This document shows, one piece after another, positions 62,667 to 64,000 of a stretch of 64,000 nt of DNA (position 1 is its first letter; the number at the start of each line of letters is the position of its first letter). A program made the translations under genes and the position numbers. Under the pieces are notes generated by a model. It was not told the DNA's origin and searched no databases. It worked only from the letters and a program-made list of their open reading frames with translations. Source of the stretch: an uncultured Lachnospiraceae bacterium (GTDB taxonomy: Bacteria; Bacillota; Clostridia; Lachnospirales; Lachnospiraceae); NCBI GenBank assembly GCA_910578115.1, contig CAJTPO010000014.1, forward strand, positions 1-64,000, written 5' to 3'.

Positions 62667-63500
62667 TTACACAAACGGATTAAAGTACCGGCTGCCGTCC
62701 CAGAAAGTCACCACCAGATCGATCAACAGAACCGCCACCACAAATCCGATCGTCAGCCAGTCATTCCTTTGCATCTTTCTTTTCACATACCAGGTACGTT
62801 TCTTATTTTTACCAAACCCACGCAGCTCCATGGCATTGCTGACTGTCTCGATACGATTCAGGCTGGACAGGATCAACGGCAGCAGGATAGCCACCGAATT
62901 TTTTAATCTGGTAAAAAGCTTATCCTTCCCCGACAGATCGATTCCCCTTGCCTGCTGCGCCTGGCTGATATTATGATATTCTCTCTGTACATCCGGTATG
63001 TAACGCAGCGCCAGACTGACGGAATAGCCGATCCGGTAACTGACGCCGATGCTTGCCAGAGACGCCGCAAATTCGCTGGGATCCGTACATGCAATAAACA
63101 AAAGCGCTACCGGCACCACGCAGATCACCTTCATCGTCATGTTGAGATGATAGAACAGCTGTTGTAATGTGACCGTATAAGGTCCGGCGATCGTAAAAAG
63201 CACCGTTCTGCTCTCATACAGCTCTACGCCATACTCCGGCGCAAACAGATAGACGAACAGATTGTTCAACAGTAGAAAGACAGCTGCCAGCCCCAGCACG
63301 ATGCTGATATCCCGGATCCGGATCCGGCTGATCTTAAAGACCACGGCGCTGATCACCAGCATACCAAGCAGCACTCTCGTATCATAAGTAACCATGGAAG
63401 CCACGCTCCAGGCAAGGAAAAAGATCAGCTTCGTAGTACCTGTCAGAGCATGTACCGGACTTTCCCGCCTGATATAGCTTAAGATCGCAACCTTCGCCAT
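62667..63500 (-). CDS. ECF transporter transmembrane protein (EcfT)
   Basis: Membrane coupling subunit for energy-coupling-factor vitamin/metal transporters. Several hydrophobic helices are visible, with the AxG/ARG coupling motif AQQARGID and a second AMELRGFGKNKKR near the end. ATG 63500 follows GGAGGTG, with the ATPase stop overlapping it. The substrate-specific S-component is not in the window. Confidence 0.92.
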   Translation of the reverse strand: MAKVAILSYIRRESPVHALTGTTKLIFFLAWSVASMVTYDTRVLLGMLVISAVVFKISRIRIRDISIVLGLAAVFLLLNNLFVYLFAPEYGVELYESRTVLFTIAGPYTVTLQQLFYHLNMTMKVICVVPVALLFIACTDPSEFAASLASIGVSYRIGYSVSLALRYIPDVQREYHNISQAQQARGIDLSGKDKLFTRLKNSVAILLPLILSSLNRIETVSNAMELRGFGKNKKRTWYVKRKMQRNDWLTIGFVVAVLLIDLVVTFWDGSRYFNPFV

Positions 63501-63501
63501 A

Positions 63502-64000
63502 CTATCGCACCTCCTTCTGCTCATACCCTATAAAGCACTCCGTAAAAACCTGCGGTTCCTCAATACCACATGCCAGACTGAGCGTATACAGGCTGGTTTC
63601 CTTTAAGTTAGCCGCCTGCACCAGTTCCGGGTTATTGAGTACATGCGCCGCCGTGTTGTCCGCCAGCATACGGCCATCGCTGAAGACGATTGCCCGTTTC
63701 GTATATTCCAGCATCAAGTGCATATCGTGCGTGATCATCAATATAGTATAACCCTTTTCATTTAATTCCTTCAGGAAATCCATGATCTCCGTATAATGGT
63801 GATAGTCCTGTCCGGCCGTAGGCTCATCCAGTATAATGATCTGCGGTCTCTGTACAAGAATACTGGCAATGGTCACACGCTTCTTCTGCCCGAAGGATAA
63901 AGCCGAAACAGGCCAGTTCCGGAAAGGATACAACCCGCAGATCTTTAATGTCTCTTCCACCCGCCTGGTCCGTTCCTCCTTTGGCATACCGCTTTGCACC
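63502..64000 (-). CDS. ECF-type ABC ATPase, C-terminal part only
   Basis: Incomplete at the window edge. The visible part has the variant signature [16 protein letters not shown] and Walker [13 protein letters not shown], then the switch His in MITHDMHLM. The signature form and context match the YkoD/EcfA group, which often has two ATPase cassettes. The N-terminal part, including the Walker A of this cassette, is beyond 64000. Confidence 0.88.
   Translation of the reverse strand, partial: VQSGMPKEERTRRVEETLKICGLYPFRNWPVSALSFGQKKRVTIASILVQRPQIIILDEPTAGQDYHHYTEIMDFLKELNEKGYTILMITHDMHLMLEYTKRAIVFSDGRMLADNTAAHVLNNPELVQAANLKETSLYTLSLACGIEEPQVFTECFIGYEQKEVR

Noticed and set aside
1..64000. tRNA, rRNA or tmRNA genes
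   Set aside because: No cloverleaf-like or rRNA-like sequence was noticed in the intergenic regions, most of which are too short for them.

Overview
The window looks like a stretch of chromosome from an anaerobic Clostridia, most likely a Lachnospiraceae member. The evidence is gene content and order: a Bacillus/Clostridium-type ylbM-yceD-rpmF-plsX-acpP-rnc-smc-ftsY-ylxM-ffh-rpsP-khpA-rimM-trmD-rplS-rbgA-rnhB-ylqG-ylqH cluster, AGGAGG-type ribosome binding sites, FeoAB, an ECF transporter, pta, and YesMN-type regulators. Nearly all genes lie on the minus strand. No rRNA, tRNA, CRISPR array, complete insertion sequence or prophage was seen.

Layout. 0-3.3 kb: an ECF sigma factor with its zinc anti-sigma factor, and an AAA ATPase. 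3.3-9.6 kb: a DUF512 radical SAM protein, der, plsY and gpsA on the minus strand, with prs divergent on the plus strand. 9.6-13.4 kb: a large membrane histidine kinase and its OmpR-type regulator. 13.6-20.0 kb: the housekeeping unit lepB-rbgA-lepB-rnhB-ylqG-ylqH-yraN-pgeF. 20.3-30.3 kb: a galactose-type ABC transporter (mglBAC) preceded by a YesN/YesM two-component system and two further sugar-binding-protein homologues. 30.4-34.7 kb: the ylxM-ffh-rpsP-khpA-rimM-trmD-rplS operon. 34.7-39.1 kb: an AT-rich acquired segment with a type I toxin-antitoxin locus, a mobile-element gene fragment, an HTH-methyltransferase gene broken by one in-frame stop, a HAD hydrolase and an ABC half-exporter. 39.1-44.2 kb: accessory genes (DNA alkylation repair, a DUF1905/C39-like fusion, a GH25 lysozyme-like protein, YitT, threonine deaminase). 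44.3-53.0 kb: ftsY, smc, rnc, acpP, plsX, rpmF, yceD, pta. 53.4-64 kb: tmcAL on the plus strand, then an acyltransferase, cardiolipin synthase, a minimal SufB-like/SufC pair, an HPr-like protein, feoAB, an epimerase-like protein and the start of an ECF transporter.

The conserved cluster carries two large interruptions. The sugar-sensing/mgl block lies between rplS and lepB-rbgA, and the 34.7-44.2 kb accessory block lies between ftsY and ylxM. Membrane lipid functions recur (gpsA, plsY, plsX, acpP, PlsC-type acyltransferase, cls), and the promoters upstream of the plsY/gpsA operon and of plsX are unusually alike. A short structured repeat family occurs at four intergenic sites (about 0, 13.5, 20.1 and 53.3 kb). 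A nine-unit 23-bp tandem array sits between the regulator and kinase genes of the sugar-sensing operon.
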